Positions 48,431 to 57,605 of a stretch of DNA of 64,000 nt are shown piece by piece; the first letter of the stretch is position 1; the number at the start of each line of letters is the position of its first letter. The notes beneath the pieces were generated by a model, which saw nothing but the letters and a program-made list of their open reading frames with translations, was not told the DNA's origin and made no database searches. Location of the stretch: the NCBI RefSeq assembly GCF_024396695.1, contig NZ_CP094359.1, positions 1,798,001-1,862,000 of the forward strand, read 5' to 3'. The translations under genes were made by a program, and so were the position numbers. Origin of the DNA: Acidithiobacillus sp. YTS05 (GTDB lineage: Bacteria; Pseudomonadota; Gammaproteobacteria; Acidithiobacillales; Acidithiobacillaceae).

Positions 48431-50298
48431 ATGCTGCCACCTTTGTCGTGCAGAATGATGCGATTGCGTCCGTCACGCTTGGCATGCAGCAGGGCTTGGT
48501 CAGCCGCGCGCAGCAGATCGTCCGGGCTGGACATCTCCGGTACACGCTCGGCCACGCCGCCGCTGAGAGTGATGGATGGGAAGTCGCCGTTCAGCCCTTC
48601 CGCCGCACTGCGGAGCCGCTCGGCAAGCTGCTGGGCTTCTTCCGCACCACTATTGCTGCACACGATAACGAACTCTTCGCCACCCCAGCGCGCCACCCGA
48701 TCACTGCTACGGACATGCTCTTTGAGGACTTTTGCCAGAGCACACAAAGCACGGTCGCCAGCGTCGTGACCATGCTCATCATTAACCCGTTTGAAGTGAT
48801 CGACATCGAGCATAATGACGGCCAGACGGGAACCGTAGCGCAATGCGGTTTCCCAGGCTTCCTTGAGATACTGGTCGATACTACGCCGGTTGTGCAGACC
48901 GGTTAGATCATCGTGGGCGGCCACCTGTCGCAGCGCCTCATTCAGCAGCAGGAGTTCACGCTGACTTTCACGACTCTGGTATTGAATATCTTCGAGCGAC
49001 TGGGTGAGTTCCACGGCGGCACGCGCATTTTTGAGCTTGGCCAGCAGAAACTTTCGGGAAACCGGCTTTTCCAGAAAGTCATTCGCACCCGCGTCCAATG
49101 CCTCAACCGCGTGCCCACCATCCATGATCGCCGAAAATACCAAAATATAGAGACGTCCCCCAAACTTTTGGCGCAGACACTGGCAGAGGCTGGGGCCATC
49201 CATACCCGGCAATACCCAGTCCAGAATCAATACTCGGGGCAGAAACTGTTGCATGAGCTCCATGGCCGACTCCGCGTCGGTGGCTTCCAGCACTTCATAT
49301 CCGGCAGGCTCCAAGATGCGCCGAAGTAGCGCGCGGCTGTCGCCGTCGTCGTCGACGACCAACACCCGGACCGTGCGACAGGCATCGCGGGCGCTTCCGA
49401 CCAAGGGCAGAGCTTCGGGATGCGTGAGCTGCTGCAATCGGCTGCGCACATCGGCTGGCGGATCCAGGTCGAAGAGATCGCTCAGATCTTGCCACTCGCC
49501 CTCGATCTCCGTGCGGATCCTGTCCATCAGGTCATCGTGCTGTCCGAGTTTGGCCAGCAGCCGCTCCGGTGGCGGGGCATTCTCCGCGCAACTGCCGTCC
49601 GCGTAGTCGCCAAACCAACGTGCAATATTGAGCATGGCCCGCAGTTCCTGACTCCGCACCACATGACTGCTGGCACCGGTGTTATCAGAACTTACCGCCT
49701 CTGCCATAAAGCCGGGCAGCCCCCAACGTACCAGCAGTGCGGCACTAAGCTGGCGGTGGTCGAAGCCAAATTCGGTCTGCTCCTTTTCCAGCCGTTCGAC
49801 CAGATCGTTACTGTTCTTCAGGATACGGCCATAGGGCTCGGGGGCGGCACAGGCCAGAATCAGCGTGCCGATTTCGGCCAGCAGCCCAATAGTGAAAAGC
49901 TCCGGAGGCGACCAGGAGCCGACAGCCCGAGCGAGCGCCTGCATGGCAGTGGCACGAACCAGGGCGGCGCTCCAGTAGCGCGGCAAATCCAAGAAACGGG
50001 AGAGGACCGGTCGCTGTTGCGTCAGAGAAAGGCCAATCGCCAGTCTGGCGAGCACCGCCAGCCCGATGCGCATGACTGCATCTTCGATGGCAACCACCGG
50101 TCGTAGCCCTCGATATAACGCCGAGTTGGCGAGCTTCAGGGTCTTGGCGGCAAGGATGGGATCGCGGCGCACCCTCTCGGCAATATCGCGAACGGACACC
50201 TCCGGTCGATCGAGTAGATCGAGGAGTTCCAGCGCCAGCCGAGGCGGCGAGGGGCAGTCGCAATCATCCAGATACCGCAGAAAGTCATTCATGGTCAT
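48427..50298 (-). CDS. HDOD-REC-GGDEF diguanylate cyclase
   Basis: A 623-residue protein. The HDOD domain (about 12-215) has MTMNDFLRYLDD, IAERVRRDPILAAKTLKLANSA and GLLAEIGTLIL. A receiver (about 309-425) has Asp360 in VLILDWVLPGMDG and FLEKPV. The C-terminal GGDEF domain (about 455-615) carries the active signature GGEEF (539-543) and an inhibitory I-site RSSD (530-533) five residues before it, so it should make c-di-GMP with product inhibition. It is the first gene of the operon. HDOD fused to REC-GGDEF is uncommon and offers a protein-docking input. Confidence 0.93.
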   Translation of the reverse strand: MTMNDFLRYLDDCDCPSPPRLALELLDLLDRPEVSVRDIAERVRRDPILAAKTLKLANSALYRGLRPVVAIEDAVMRIGLAVLARLAIGLSLTQQRPVLSRFLDLPRYWSAALVRATAMQALARAVGSWSPPELFTIGLLAEIGTLILACAAPEPYGRILKNSNDLVERLEKEQTEFGFDHRQLSAALLVRWGLPGFMAEAVSSDNTGASSHVVRSQELRAMLNIARWFGDYADGSCAENAPPPERLLAKLGQHDDLMDRIRTEIEGEWQDLSDLFDLDPPADVRSRLQQLTHPEALPLVGSARDACRTVRVLVVDDDGDSRALLRRILEPAGYEVLEATDAESAMELMQQFLPRVLILDWVLPGMDGPSLCQCLRQKFGGRLYILVFSAIMDGGHAVEALDAGANDFLEKPVSRKFLLAKLKNARAAVELTQSLEDIQYQSRESQRELLLLNEALRQVAAHDDLTGLHNRRSIDQYLKEAWETALRYGSRLAVIMLDVDHFKRVNDEHGHDAGDRALCALAKVLKEHVRSSDRVARWGGEEFVIVCSNSGAEEAQQLAERLRSAAEGLNGDFPSITLSGGVAERVPEMSSPDDLLRAADQALLHAKRDGRNRIILHDKGGSI

Positions 50299-50720
50299 GG
50301 CCGGGCCGCACCCTCAGTGATGAGAAATCGCCGCATCATGCGTATTTTGGTAACGCATTTCCATCCTTAACAAATCCCAACACCTCATTCCGGGCGTTTC
50401 GACCAAGCTGACAAGCAGACATGTGAGTACATCCTGATTTATCGTCGGACCTACCGTGTAGATAGACGATGTTCGAGACACTGCCAAGCCCAACGGACAA
50501 ACCGGCACGGACCGATCAACCACATGACGCAAGCGTCCGACATCTTATTGAACGAATCCGCATCATCGGAAAGGGAAACAAGAAACGTCTGGTTTGATTT
50601 TCTCCCCCTCCCAAGGACAGTATGGAATAACGGCTCCAGACCCGACGAGCAGCGATTGACGCCCGCGCGTTGCTGGATTATTTGTATATCCCTTAGCCAT
50701 ATACTATGGAGTCGCTCAAC
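50299..50720. other. Intergenic stretch with decayed tyrosine-recombinase fragment
   Basis: No intact gene. At about 50520-50700 the plus strand reads HDASVRHLIERIRIIGKGNKKRLV, listed here by its key part RIRIIGKGNKKRLV, then a stop. FSPPPKDSME and RLQTRRAAIDARALLDYL follow across stops and a frame change. GKGNKKRLV is the signature around the catalytic Lys of XerC/D-type integrases (usual form GKGxKxRxVPL). It is probably a dead integrase remnant next to vapBC. Confidence 0.35.
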
Positions 50721-50951
50721 ATGCAAAAAGCCACTATCTTTCTGAGTAACCGCAGTCAGGCGGTACGTTTACCCAAAGCCATCGCCTTTCCCGCTGATGT
50801 GAAACGCGTGGAAGTGCTCACCGTGGGCCGGACGCGGATTCTGATCCCTGAAGGGGAGTCCTGGGACAGCTGGTTCGATAACGAAGGGGTCAGTGCAGAT
50901 TTCATGGAAGATCGGGAGCAACCCGCTGATCAGGCCCGCGAGTCCTTGTGA
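50721..50951 (+). CDS. vapB: VapB-family antitoxin
   Basis: A 76-residue AbrB/SpoVT-type DNA-binding antitoxin: KATIFLSNRSQAVRLPKAIAFP is the swapped-hairpin domain of VapB (SNRSQAVRLP is diagnostic). The acidic C-terminal part (SWDSWFDNEG, DREQPADQ) occupies the toxin active site. ATG 50721 follows GGAG. The stop overlaps the GTG start of vapC (GTGA). It represses its own operon together with VapC. Confidence 0.93.
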   Translation: MQKATIFLSNRSQAVRLPKAIAFPADVKRVEVLTVGRTRILIPEGESWDSWFDNEGVSADFMEDREQPADQARESL

Positions 50952-51349
50952 TCAACTACCTGCTGGATACCAACATCTGCATTTTCACCATCAAGCGCAA
51001 GCCGCCGGAGATTCGGGAACAGTTCCGCCGGCATCACGGACAAATGGCCATCAGCGCGATCACCTTGATGGAGCTGATCTATGGTGCGGAGAAGTCACAG
51101 GCACCAGAGCGCAACCTGGCGGAGATCGAACATTTCACGGCGAGATTGGAGCTTCTCGAATTCGGGAGTGAGGCCGCGAAGCATACCGGGCAGATCCGCG
51201 CCGAGCTAACCCGGATTGGTAAGCCTATCAGTCCATATGATCAGATGATCGCGGGCCACGCCCGAAGCCGGGGATTGATCGTCGTGACCAACAACCTGCG
51301 GGAGTTCGCACGGGTTCCCGGGTTGCGCGTCGTGGATTGGGTATCCTGA
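50948..51349 (+). CDS. vapC: VapC-family PIN ribonuclease toxin
   Basis: A 133-residue PIN-domain endoribonuclease. Acidic active-site residues are Asp7 in YLLDTNIC, Glu42 in TLMELIYG and Asp98 in ISPYDQMIAGHA, followed by VVTNNLREFARVPGL. VapC toxins of this kind cut tRNA or rRNA and arrest translation. The start is GTG, overlapping the vapB stop. The pair looks intact, unlike the TumE/TumA module at 14 kb. Confidence 0.94.
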   Translation: MINYLLDTNICIFTIKRKPPEIREQFRRHHGQMAISAITLMELIYGAEKSQAPERNLAEIEHFTARLELLEFGSEAAKHTGQIRAELTRIGKPISPYDQMIAGHARSRGLIVVTNNLREFARVPGLRVVDWVS

Positions 51350-51511
51350 TTACATGCCCAGCGATGTTTATAAAAAATCGTCCCGGCAAAGAGGTCTCTG
51401 AGCCTGTGGGATAACCATTACCTCTGCCGGGGACTACTCGCCGGAGCAATGCTCTCCGGACGAGCAGCAGGGGTGACCCTACAGTCAGACACTGGAACCA
51501 GGGTATCGAGA

Positions 51512-52093
51512 CTATATCCCTGGCACAAAAATCCGCAGGATGCGCGGGTTTTTCAGGGCGTGCAGCAAGGCCATGGCGATATGCCCGCCCCAGTAGGCCC
51601 ACAAGAGATTTGCTACCAAGGAATGAATGCTCTTGGGGAATTCATAATACGTGGCCGCAGGTTTCACGCCATGCGCAGAAAGGATCAGATAGAACATCAG
51701 GATCCCGCTCAGGCCCATGGCCGTTACCACCAGAATCCCCAAGCCGTGTACGAGTCCGGGGAGCCCGCCGCGCATGCCACCCTCGGGCAATACGCCGCGG
51801 AGCGAGTGTCGGAGATCATCCCAGATGCGGCCGCGATGGACCCCGACATAGGGAAATAGATGCAGGCGCAAGTCACGGGACAGAAAAATCTGGTGCCAAA
51901 AGAGCAGTATCACCAAGAAGGTCATGGTACCAAGAAGCATATGCGCCCAATACAGAACGTGCTGATACGGCGCCACCCCCACATGCTTCCAGATCGCATG
52001 CATTTTCAACTGACTGAAGAGCTGAAACGTCACCAGAACCGCTAAGGCGGCATGCAGCCATTTCAGTTGCGATGGCCAGGCGCTTTCTTCCAT
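51512..52093 (-). CDS. Cytochrome b561-like membrane protein
   Basis: A 193-residue protein with four to five membrane helices and His residues placed as in b561-type diheme electron carriers: LKWLHAALAVLV, YWAHMLLGTMTF, GLVHGLGILVV and GGHIAMALLHAL. It would shuttle electrons across or within the membrane. ATG 52093 follows GCGAGG. Its start overlaps the last 31 bases of the RND gene, so it forms the 3' end of the TolC-MFP-RND operon, an unusual link between efflux and redox. Confidence 0.82.
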   Translation of the reverse strand: MEESAWPSQLKWLHAALAVLVTFQLFSQLKMHAIWKHVGVAPYQHVLYWAHMLLGTMTFLVILLFWHQIFLSRDLRLHLFPYVGVHRGRIWDDLRHSLRGVLPEGGMRGGLPGLVHGLGILVVTAMGLSGILMFYLILSAHGVKPAATYYEFPKSIHSLVANLLWAYWGGHIAMALLHALKNPRILRIFVPGI

Positions 52094-55000
52094 ATCATCC
52101 TCGCAGAGACTTGTGAAAAACCGGAATACAGAACGGGCGCCAGCCACAGCGTCATCAGGGTGGCGACGAGCAATCCACCCATGACAGCGAGCGCCAAGGC
52201 TTGCAGAAGATCGGTTCCGTGCCCAATGCCCAGCGCCAGCGGCAGAAAACCGAGGACATCTGCCAGCATGGTCATGAGAATGGGGCGCAGGCGCTGGCGC
52301 GCCGCCAGTGCGACCAGGGATGGCCGTGGATGATTACCTCCCAACTGCCGAGCCCGGGCAAAGATAAGGATGACGTTGTTCACCGCGATGGCGAAGACCA
52401 AGAGGATGCCCAAAAACGCGGTACTATCCAGATCAGTACCGGTAAGCAGCAACAGGAGCAGCGCTCCGGGGGCGGACAGTGCCACCGAGACCAGCGCCAC
52501 CCACGCCGCGCGCTGGCTGCCAAACTGGAATCCCAGCAGGACCAGGAGGATGAGCAAGGCCGCGCCCAGAATGATGAGCATCTGCCGAAAGCCCTGCTGC
52601 TGTTCCTGATAATAGCCGGCGATCTGGCTGGTCACGCCCACCGGCAGGCCCATCTGCGCAATGATGGATTGCGCGCGACTGGCCGCCGTCGACAGTCCCT
52701 CACCGGCACGGGGCTGGAACTTGATTTCGGCATCCGGCACCAGGTTCTGATAGGTGGCGTAGGGCACCACTCCCCGCAGATAAGTATCGGCACTCAGCGC
52801 CAGCGGCGCCAAGGTACCGTTCGGCAAGGCAAGGAGCGTGTTGCCCAGGGTTTGCGGCGTAGTACCCGGAGCGGGGGCCACGTGGACAGCGATGGGCAGG
52901 ATCTGCTCTCCGTGTAACAGAAAGCCCGCCGTTTCTCCCCAGAATCGCGTCTTCAGAGCATTGGCGATCGCTTGCGGGGGAAGTCCTTCCATCGAGGCGA
53001 GTGCAGTGGGTCGTATCTGGATCTCGGGTCCGGCGGATGGTGCCTTCAGAACAATCGACTGAAACGCATTGCTGGCTTGCAGTTTCTTGGTCAGAGCAGC
53101 GGCCACGACCTGTAACTGGCGGGAGTCACTGCCAAATAGCTGGATAACCAGTGGGGCATGGGACCCCGACAGATTTCCCAGCCGATTGATCATGATCTGC
53201 TGCGTTTCCAACGTGGTCAGATTGGGTTCTGCAGCGCGAAATTCCCGGCGCAGGGACTGCATGACCTGCTCGGTTGTTTGCCTGCGGTCATTCTTGAGCA
53301 GGATCGTCAAACCACCCTTGTTGGGCGTGGCGTAGGCATTCCCCAAGCCCCGTCCGACCACCAGGGAGACCCGCTCCACATTAACGTTGCGCTGGGCAAT
53401 CGTCATCAGCTTTCGGCCAACCTGCGTGGTCTCGCGAACACTGCTACCGACGGGTGTCCGAAACGGAACGACAAAGATTCCTTCATCCCAATGGGGCAGG
53501 AAGGCCGTGGGAAGCTGCGTGCCCCCTACCCCGGCAAGCAGCAGAAGGGCGAGCACCAGCGGTACCGCCAGCCAGGGACGGCGCATGCCAGCAAGCAGCA
53601 GGTGCCCATAGTGGCGCCGCAACCAGCGCTCGCCCCATAACCGGTGCTGCCGCCGCGCACGTCCCGCCACCCACAGGGCCAGAATGGGCGTCACCGTCAA
53701 CGCAATGATCTGCGAGGTAACCAGGGCAATGACAATCGCCAGCGCCATACTGCGGAACAAGAGCCCTACGGTCCCCGACAGAAAAACCAACGGCAGAAAT
53801 ACGACGCAGGCGGTGAGGGTGGCAAAGCTCATCAGCGGCAGAATGTCATGAATCCGTTGCAGGGCACGCGCTCGCCGGGCTTCGGCATCTTCCTCATGGA
53901 GGCCGTGAATGCCGCGCTCGATGATGACGATGGCATGGTCCACCAGCGCGCCAATGGCTGCGGTAATCCCTCCCAAGGTCATGATATCGATGCCAAAGCC
54001 GAGGGCATGCAAGGTCAGCAACGTGGCCGCCAGCGCAAGTGGCACGACCGCCAGGGTCGACAGGGCCGCGTCCAGGCGCCCGAGAAAAAGCAGTACCACC
54101 AGAAAAGCGAGGGCGGTCCCCAACGCCAGTGCAATCCAGACATCCCGCAGACTGGAATGGATCAGATGACTCAGGTCATAGATAGGAACCAGATGCATCT
54201 GTGCTGGGAGATGCTGTGCGAGCTCCCGTAGTTTTGCCTGCGCTGCGCTTGCCACTTTGACCTGATCTGCGCCCTGCTGCGCGGAAACATCCAGAATCAG
54301 TGCATGCGGCCAACCCAGCACGGCCGCATCGCGCATACGTGGCGGCGGTCCAATCTGAATCTGGCCGAGGCTACCCAAGGCGAGAGGCGCGCGGATACCC
54401 TGGGCATTGGCCGGTCCAATGGGCAAAGCAAGCGCGGCCAAAGCAGCGATACTCTCCGGCCGTGGTGCCGTCGTCAGCAGAAATTGCTCGTGATAGGCGT
54501 GCAGGACGCCGGAAAAATACGGCCCCTGATAGGCCCGCAAGGCATTTACGACCGTAGTACTGCTGAGGTGGTATTGCGCCAGACGACGCGGGCTGAGGGT
54601 CACCCGAACCTCGGGCCATCCGCGCCCCGTCGCGTCGACATGATAGACACCTGGAAGGGACAGAAGGGCAGGCCGGAGGGTGAAAGCAAAGGTCGCCATC
54701 ATCGCGGAGCTGTCCAGGTGACGGGAAACCAGGGCATATTCCAGTAGGGGATAGATGTTGGGTGTCATCAAGCGCACGGACAGGGTCGCCCCCGGGGGGA
54801 GCGGGATCTGGGACAGACGCGCTTGCAGAAGGAGGTAGGCTTGTTCCGGGGATGTTCCTCGGCGGAAATAGATATGCAGCTTGCTCAAGCCATTGCCGGT
54901 CTGGGCGCGTACCAGGGTAACGCCGGGCTCCCCCTTGGCCGCCTCTTCCAGAGGTCGCGTTACCTGCAGCAGCATGACCTTCACCGGCAGGTCCTGGGTA

Positions 55001-55155
55001 TGCACCAGCACTGCCACCTTGGGGAAGGCGACGGGAGGGAAGACACTTTCGGGCATATTGAGGAAGGCGTAAGTGCCAGAGGCAAGCAAGAGCAGTACCA
55101 GAAGGAAGAGCGTACTGCGCGTTTCCCAGAGAAACTGCAAGTAGCGGCGCATCAT
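52063..55155 (-). CDS. RND-family efflux pump, inner-membrane permease
   Basis: A 1030-residue, 12-helix RND transporter with two large periplasmic loops. QVTRPLEEAAKGEPGVTLVRAQTGNGLS is the porter-domain start and LMTPNIYPLLEYALVS continues it. The proton-relay helix reads GALVDHAIVIIE: the first Asp of the AcrB DD pair is kept and the second is His, resembling heavy-metal (CzcA/CusA) types, which keep only one Asp. The substrate cannot be told. It overlaps the MFP gene by 4 bases and the b561 gene by 31. Confidence 0.92.
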   Translation of the reverse strand: MMRRYLQFLWETRSTLFLLVLLLLASGTYAFLNMPESVFPPVAFPKVAVLVHTQDLPVKVMLLQVTRPLEEAAKGEPGVTLVRAQTGNGLSKLHIYFRRGTSPEQAYLLLQARLSQIPLPPGATLSVRLMTPNIYPLLEYALVSRHLDSSAMMATFAFTLRPALLSLPGVYHVDATGRGWPEVRVTLSPRRLAQYHLSSTTVVNALRAYQGPYFSGVLHAYHEQFLLTTAPRPESIAALAALALPIGPANAQGIRAPLALGSLGQIQIGPPPRMRDAAVLGWPHALILDVSAQQGADQVKVASAAQAKLRELAQHLPAQMHLVPIYDLSHLIHSSLRDVWIALALGTALAFLVVLLFLGRLDAALSTLAVVPLALAATLLTLHALGFGIDIMTLGGITAAIGALVDHAIVIIERGIHGLHEEDAEARRARALQRIHDILPLMSFATLTACVVFLPLVFLSGTVGLLFRSMALAIVIALVTSQIIALTVTPILALWVAGRARRQHRLWGERWLRRHYGHLLLAGMRRPWLAVPLVLALLLLAGVGGTQLPTAFLPHWDEGIFVVPFRTPVGSSVRETTQVGRKLMTIAQRNVNVERVSLVVGRGLGNAYATPNKGGLTILLKNDRRQTTEQVMQSLRREFRAAEPNLTTLETQQIMINRLGNLSGSHAPLVIQLFGSDSRQLQVVAAALTKKLQASNAFQSIVLKAPSAGPEIQIRPTALASMEGLPPQAIANALKTRFWGETAGFLLHGEQILPIAVHVAPAPGTTPQTLGNTLLALPNGTLAPLALSADTYLRGVVPYATYQNLVPDAEIKFQPRAGEGLSTAASRAQSIIAQMGLPVGVTSQIAGYYQEQQQGFRQMLIILGAALLILLVLLGFQFGSQRAAWVALVSVALSAPGALLLLLLTGTDLDSTAFLGILLVFAIAVNNVILIFARARQLGGNHPRPSLVALAARQRLRPILMTMLADVLGFLPLALGIGHGTDLLQALALAVMGGLLVATLMTLWLAPVLYSGFSQVSARMIWKKAPGHRN

Positions 55156-56144
55156 GGTTGTACCGCTACCGCTACGCCTGGGCTGAGCCGGGTATTGCCA
55201 CGGGTGACGACCGATTGACCGCTCTGCAAGGCACCTCGGATCAGTACCCTGTTTCCCGTCCGCGCGACGATCTGTACTGGTACTGCCTGCGCCCTGCCCT
55301 GATCTACGCGCCAGACATAGGCCTCAGCACCGCGCATGACGACAGCTTGTGCCGGCACTGCGAAACGCGCAGGACGGGAAACCGCAACCGGCAAATGAAG
55401 CTCCACCCATTCTCCCGGGAGCAGATGGCTCTGCCTGGGCAGATTGATGAGCACCGCTACCAAGCCCGACTGGCGCGCGCTTTGCCCCACGCTGCGCACG
55501 CTGCCGGCAAGCTTGCGGCCCGTAACCTCGATCTGCACCGTATCGCCCACGACCAGGGTCCCTGCCACCTGGGGTGGGACCAGAGCCTGTATCCAGGGCT
55601 TGCCACGTCCCTCGATGCGGGCGATGGGTGTTCCTGCCGCCAGCAGGGTACCCATCGGGACCAGATACTGCAGCAGTCCTGCAACCGGCGCCGTGATCTG
55701 TAGTTGTGCGGACTCCTGCTGCAAAGCGCTCAGGGCGTCTCCTGCCCGGCGTGCCGCCAGGCGCGCCGCATCCACTTGCTCCCGAGCGATGACCCCATCG
55801 TCAAACAGTTTTTGCGCCCGTTGCAGCGCGTTCTTGGCGTAGTCCTGCTGCTCCTGTGCCGCCGCCACCCGCGCCGTAAACCCTGCGACCTGTATCCGCC
55901 CCAACAACGCTCCCTGACGAACCGGGCCATCTGCGCGCAATGGCCCGCATAGCCGACCCGTGACCGGAGCCACCAGCGTGACAGCCGCACGGCTGCGTAC
56001 CTCCCCCAACGCCGATACGTTGGCCTGCGCCGTCCCAGCCTCTACTCTGGCCACCTGTACCGTGATCTCCGCTGCCAGCACGCCGGACGACGGTATCAGC
56101 AACAGGAGGAGCAACCAGGGCCAGAGGTGGCGGTCGAAGTTCAT
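55152..56144 (-). CDS. Periplasmic adaptor (HlyD/MFP) of the RND pump
   Basis: A 330-residue membrane-fusion protein. The signal peptide (1-25, VLAAE) is followed by a lipoyl/barrel-sandwich half (VRSRAAVTLVAPVTGRLCG). A short coiled-coil hairpin (RVAAAQEQQDYAKNALQRAQ to ALSALQQESAQL), the second lipoyl half and beta-barrel domains follow (VGDTVQIEVTGRKLAGSVRSV). It joins the pump to the TolC-like protein. Overlaps both flanking genes by 4 bases. Confidence 0.92.
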   Translation of the reverse strand: MNFDRHLWPWLLLLLLIPSSGVLAAEITVQVARVEAGTAQANVSALGEVRSRAAVTLVAPVTGRLCGPLRADGPVRQGALLGRIQVAGFTARVAAAQEQQDYAKNALQRAQKLFDDGVIAREQVDAARLAARRAGDALSALQQESAQLQITAPVAGLLQYLVPMGTLLAAGTPIARIEGRGKPWIQALVPPQVAGTLVVGDTVQIEVTGRKLAGSVRSVGQSARQSGLVAVLINLPRQSHLLPGEWVELHLPVAVSRPARFAVPAQAVVMRGAEAYVWRVDQGRAQAVPVQIVARTGNRVLIRGALQSGQSVVTRGNTRLSPGVAVAVQP

Positions 56145-57451
56145 GGCAGTTTCCCTGTATCAAGGAGCAATTGCTGACGCGCAAGACTCACACGTAATCT
56201 CGCCTGTAAGGCCGTCAGTCGTGCCTGATTCCAGGCATTCTGCGCCTGCGCAAGATTGAGGGCGTTGAGCGCACCCGCACGGAAACCCTCCTGGGTCATG
56301 CGGTAGACCGCATTCGCTTCCCTGGCAATCTTTTTGGTGTGCTGGGCATTTTCCTGGGCGGCACGATACGCGCCCCAATCCTGGTTGAGGCGCGAATGCA
56401 TCTGCAACAGCAATGCCGTCCGGTCGGCGCGCAGTGCCTGCACATTGGCATTGGCGGCCGCCACTCGATCCTGACGCTGTCCAAAAGAATACAACGGCAT
56501 CGTCAGACCCAGTCCAGCCTGCCACCCGAGGTCGTGACCAGAGGGAACCCCATTGGCATCAATCCCATAGGCAAGCTGAGCATTTACTACCGGCAGATAC
56601 GCGGCCTTTTGCACAGCCTTCGCGGCCCGCGCCACCCCAATCTGTTTTTGGGCGAGCTGTAACAGGGGCTGACGGGCCTGCATCTGTTGCCAAAGTTGGG
56701 CGAAGGAGCCAAAAGCGCCGGCAGCGGGGATCGGCTGATTTGCAACCGTCGCGGCAGCTTCCTCGGCAGAGAGCCCCAGCTGCAGGTTGAGCTCTCGCGC
56801 TGCGGTCTGCTGCTGCACCTCGGCCTGATCCAGTTGCGCGCGCGCCTGAGTCAGCAGTAGTTGCGTCTGCACGACGTCGATGCGCGCCGCCGCGCCCGCT
56901 CGAAAGGCTTTAGCGCTGCGGGCAACGAGCGTCTGGTCATACGCTACGGTCTGCTGCCAAAAGGCGACCTGCTCCTGCGCCAAGGCAAGTTGATACCAAA
57001 CATTGGTAACACTCGCTGCCGTCTGTAATTGGGTCAGCAGGACCTGATACCGAGCAGCGGTGGCACTGGCCCGTGCCGCCTTTGCCAACGCTTGCAACTG
57101 CGCATCAAACACGGGGGCGGTGATCACAAGCTGGCCAATCGCCTCCCGACGCCCATTGGCGGCAACAAAAAGTGGCCGGCCCTGACGACTTTCCGTCCAG
57201 ATGCTACCCAAGCGCAGGGATAATTGCGGCAGGCGATTGGTAGCTGCCGCGTCGGCCAGATCCCGACTACCCTCTGCCCGGTCTTTGGCTGCGGCCACTT
57301 GCGCCTGCTCGGCAATCCCGCGCTGCACCGCTGCCGATAGTGTCCACGACTCCGCCGGCACCGCTGGCGCGATGCAGAACGCGGTCATGGCGAGACCGAT
57401 TGGCATGGCCCAACGGCGCCAAGCAACAGAAGGGGATGTTTTGCGGATCAT
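56141..57451 (-). CDS. TolC-family outer-membrane efflux protein
   Basis: A 436-residue outer-membrane channel: signal peptide (about 1-33, AVPAES), then two OEP repeats. The first begins at WTLSAAVQRGIAEQAQVAAAKDRAEGS and includes LPQLSLRLGS. The second includes VNAQLAYGIDANGVPSGHDLGWQAGLGLTMPLYSFGQR, and the protein ends in an Ala/Arg/Gln-rich helix. It is not lipidated. It is the first gene of the efflux operon, overlapping the adaptor gene by 4 bases. Confidence 0.93.
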   Translation of the reverse strand: MIRKTSPSVAWRRWAMPIGLAMTAFCIAPAVPAESWTLSAAVQRGIAEQAQVAAAKDRAEGSRDLADAAATNRLPQLSLRLGSIWTESRQGRPLFVAANGRREAIGQLVITAPVFDAQLQALAKAARASATAARYQVLLTQLQTAASVTNVWYQLALAQEQVAFWQQTVAYDQTLVARSAKAFRAGAAARIDVVQTQLLLTQARAQLDQAEVQQQTAARELNLQLGLSAEEAAATVANQPIPAAGAFGSFAQLWQQMQARQPLLQLAQKQIGVARAAKAVQKAAYLPVVNAQLAYGIDANGVPSGHDLGWQAGLGLTMPLYSFGQRQDRVAAANANVQALRADRTALLLQMHSRLNQDWGAYRAAQENAQHTKKIAREANAVYRMTQEGFRAGALNALNLAQAQNAWNQARLTALQARLRVSLARQQLLLDTGKLP

Positions 57452-57462
57452 AGCTCAGAGTA

Positions 57463-57524
57463 TGACAAGTAACTCTTAGTCGACAATTAGCCGCAAGCGC
57501 AGCGTAGACACCCACTGCGCCGAC
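57463..57524. repeat. Diverged intergenic repeat, copy A (partner 58657-58746)
   Basis: It shares TGACAAG-AACTCTT, CA-TTAG and CACCCACTGCGCCGAC in order with the copy at 58657-58746. The pair flanks the beta-propeller gene. Confidence 0.55.
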
Positions 57525-57605
57525 ATTCTGGCTCGCTTTCCCGTAGTCAACATAGAGGCTGCCCAGAAGTATTGCGCCAGGCAGCAGGTGATCTAACCAG
57601 AACGA

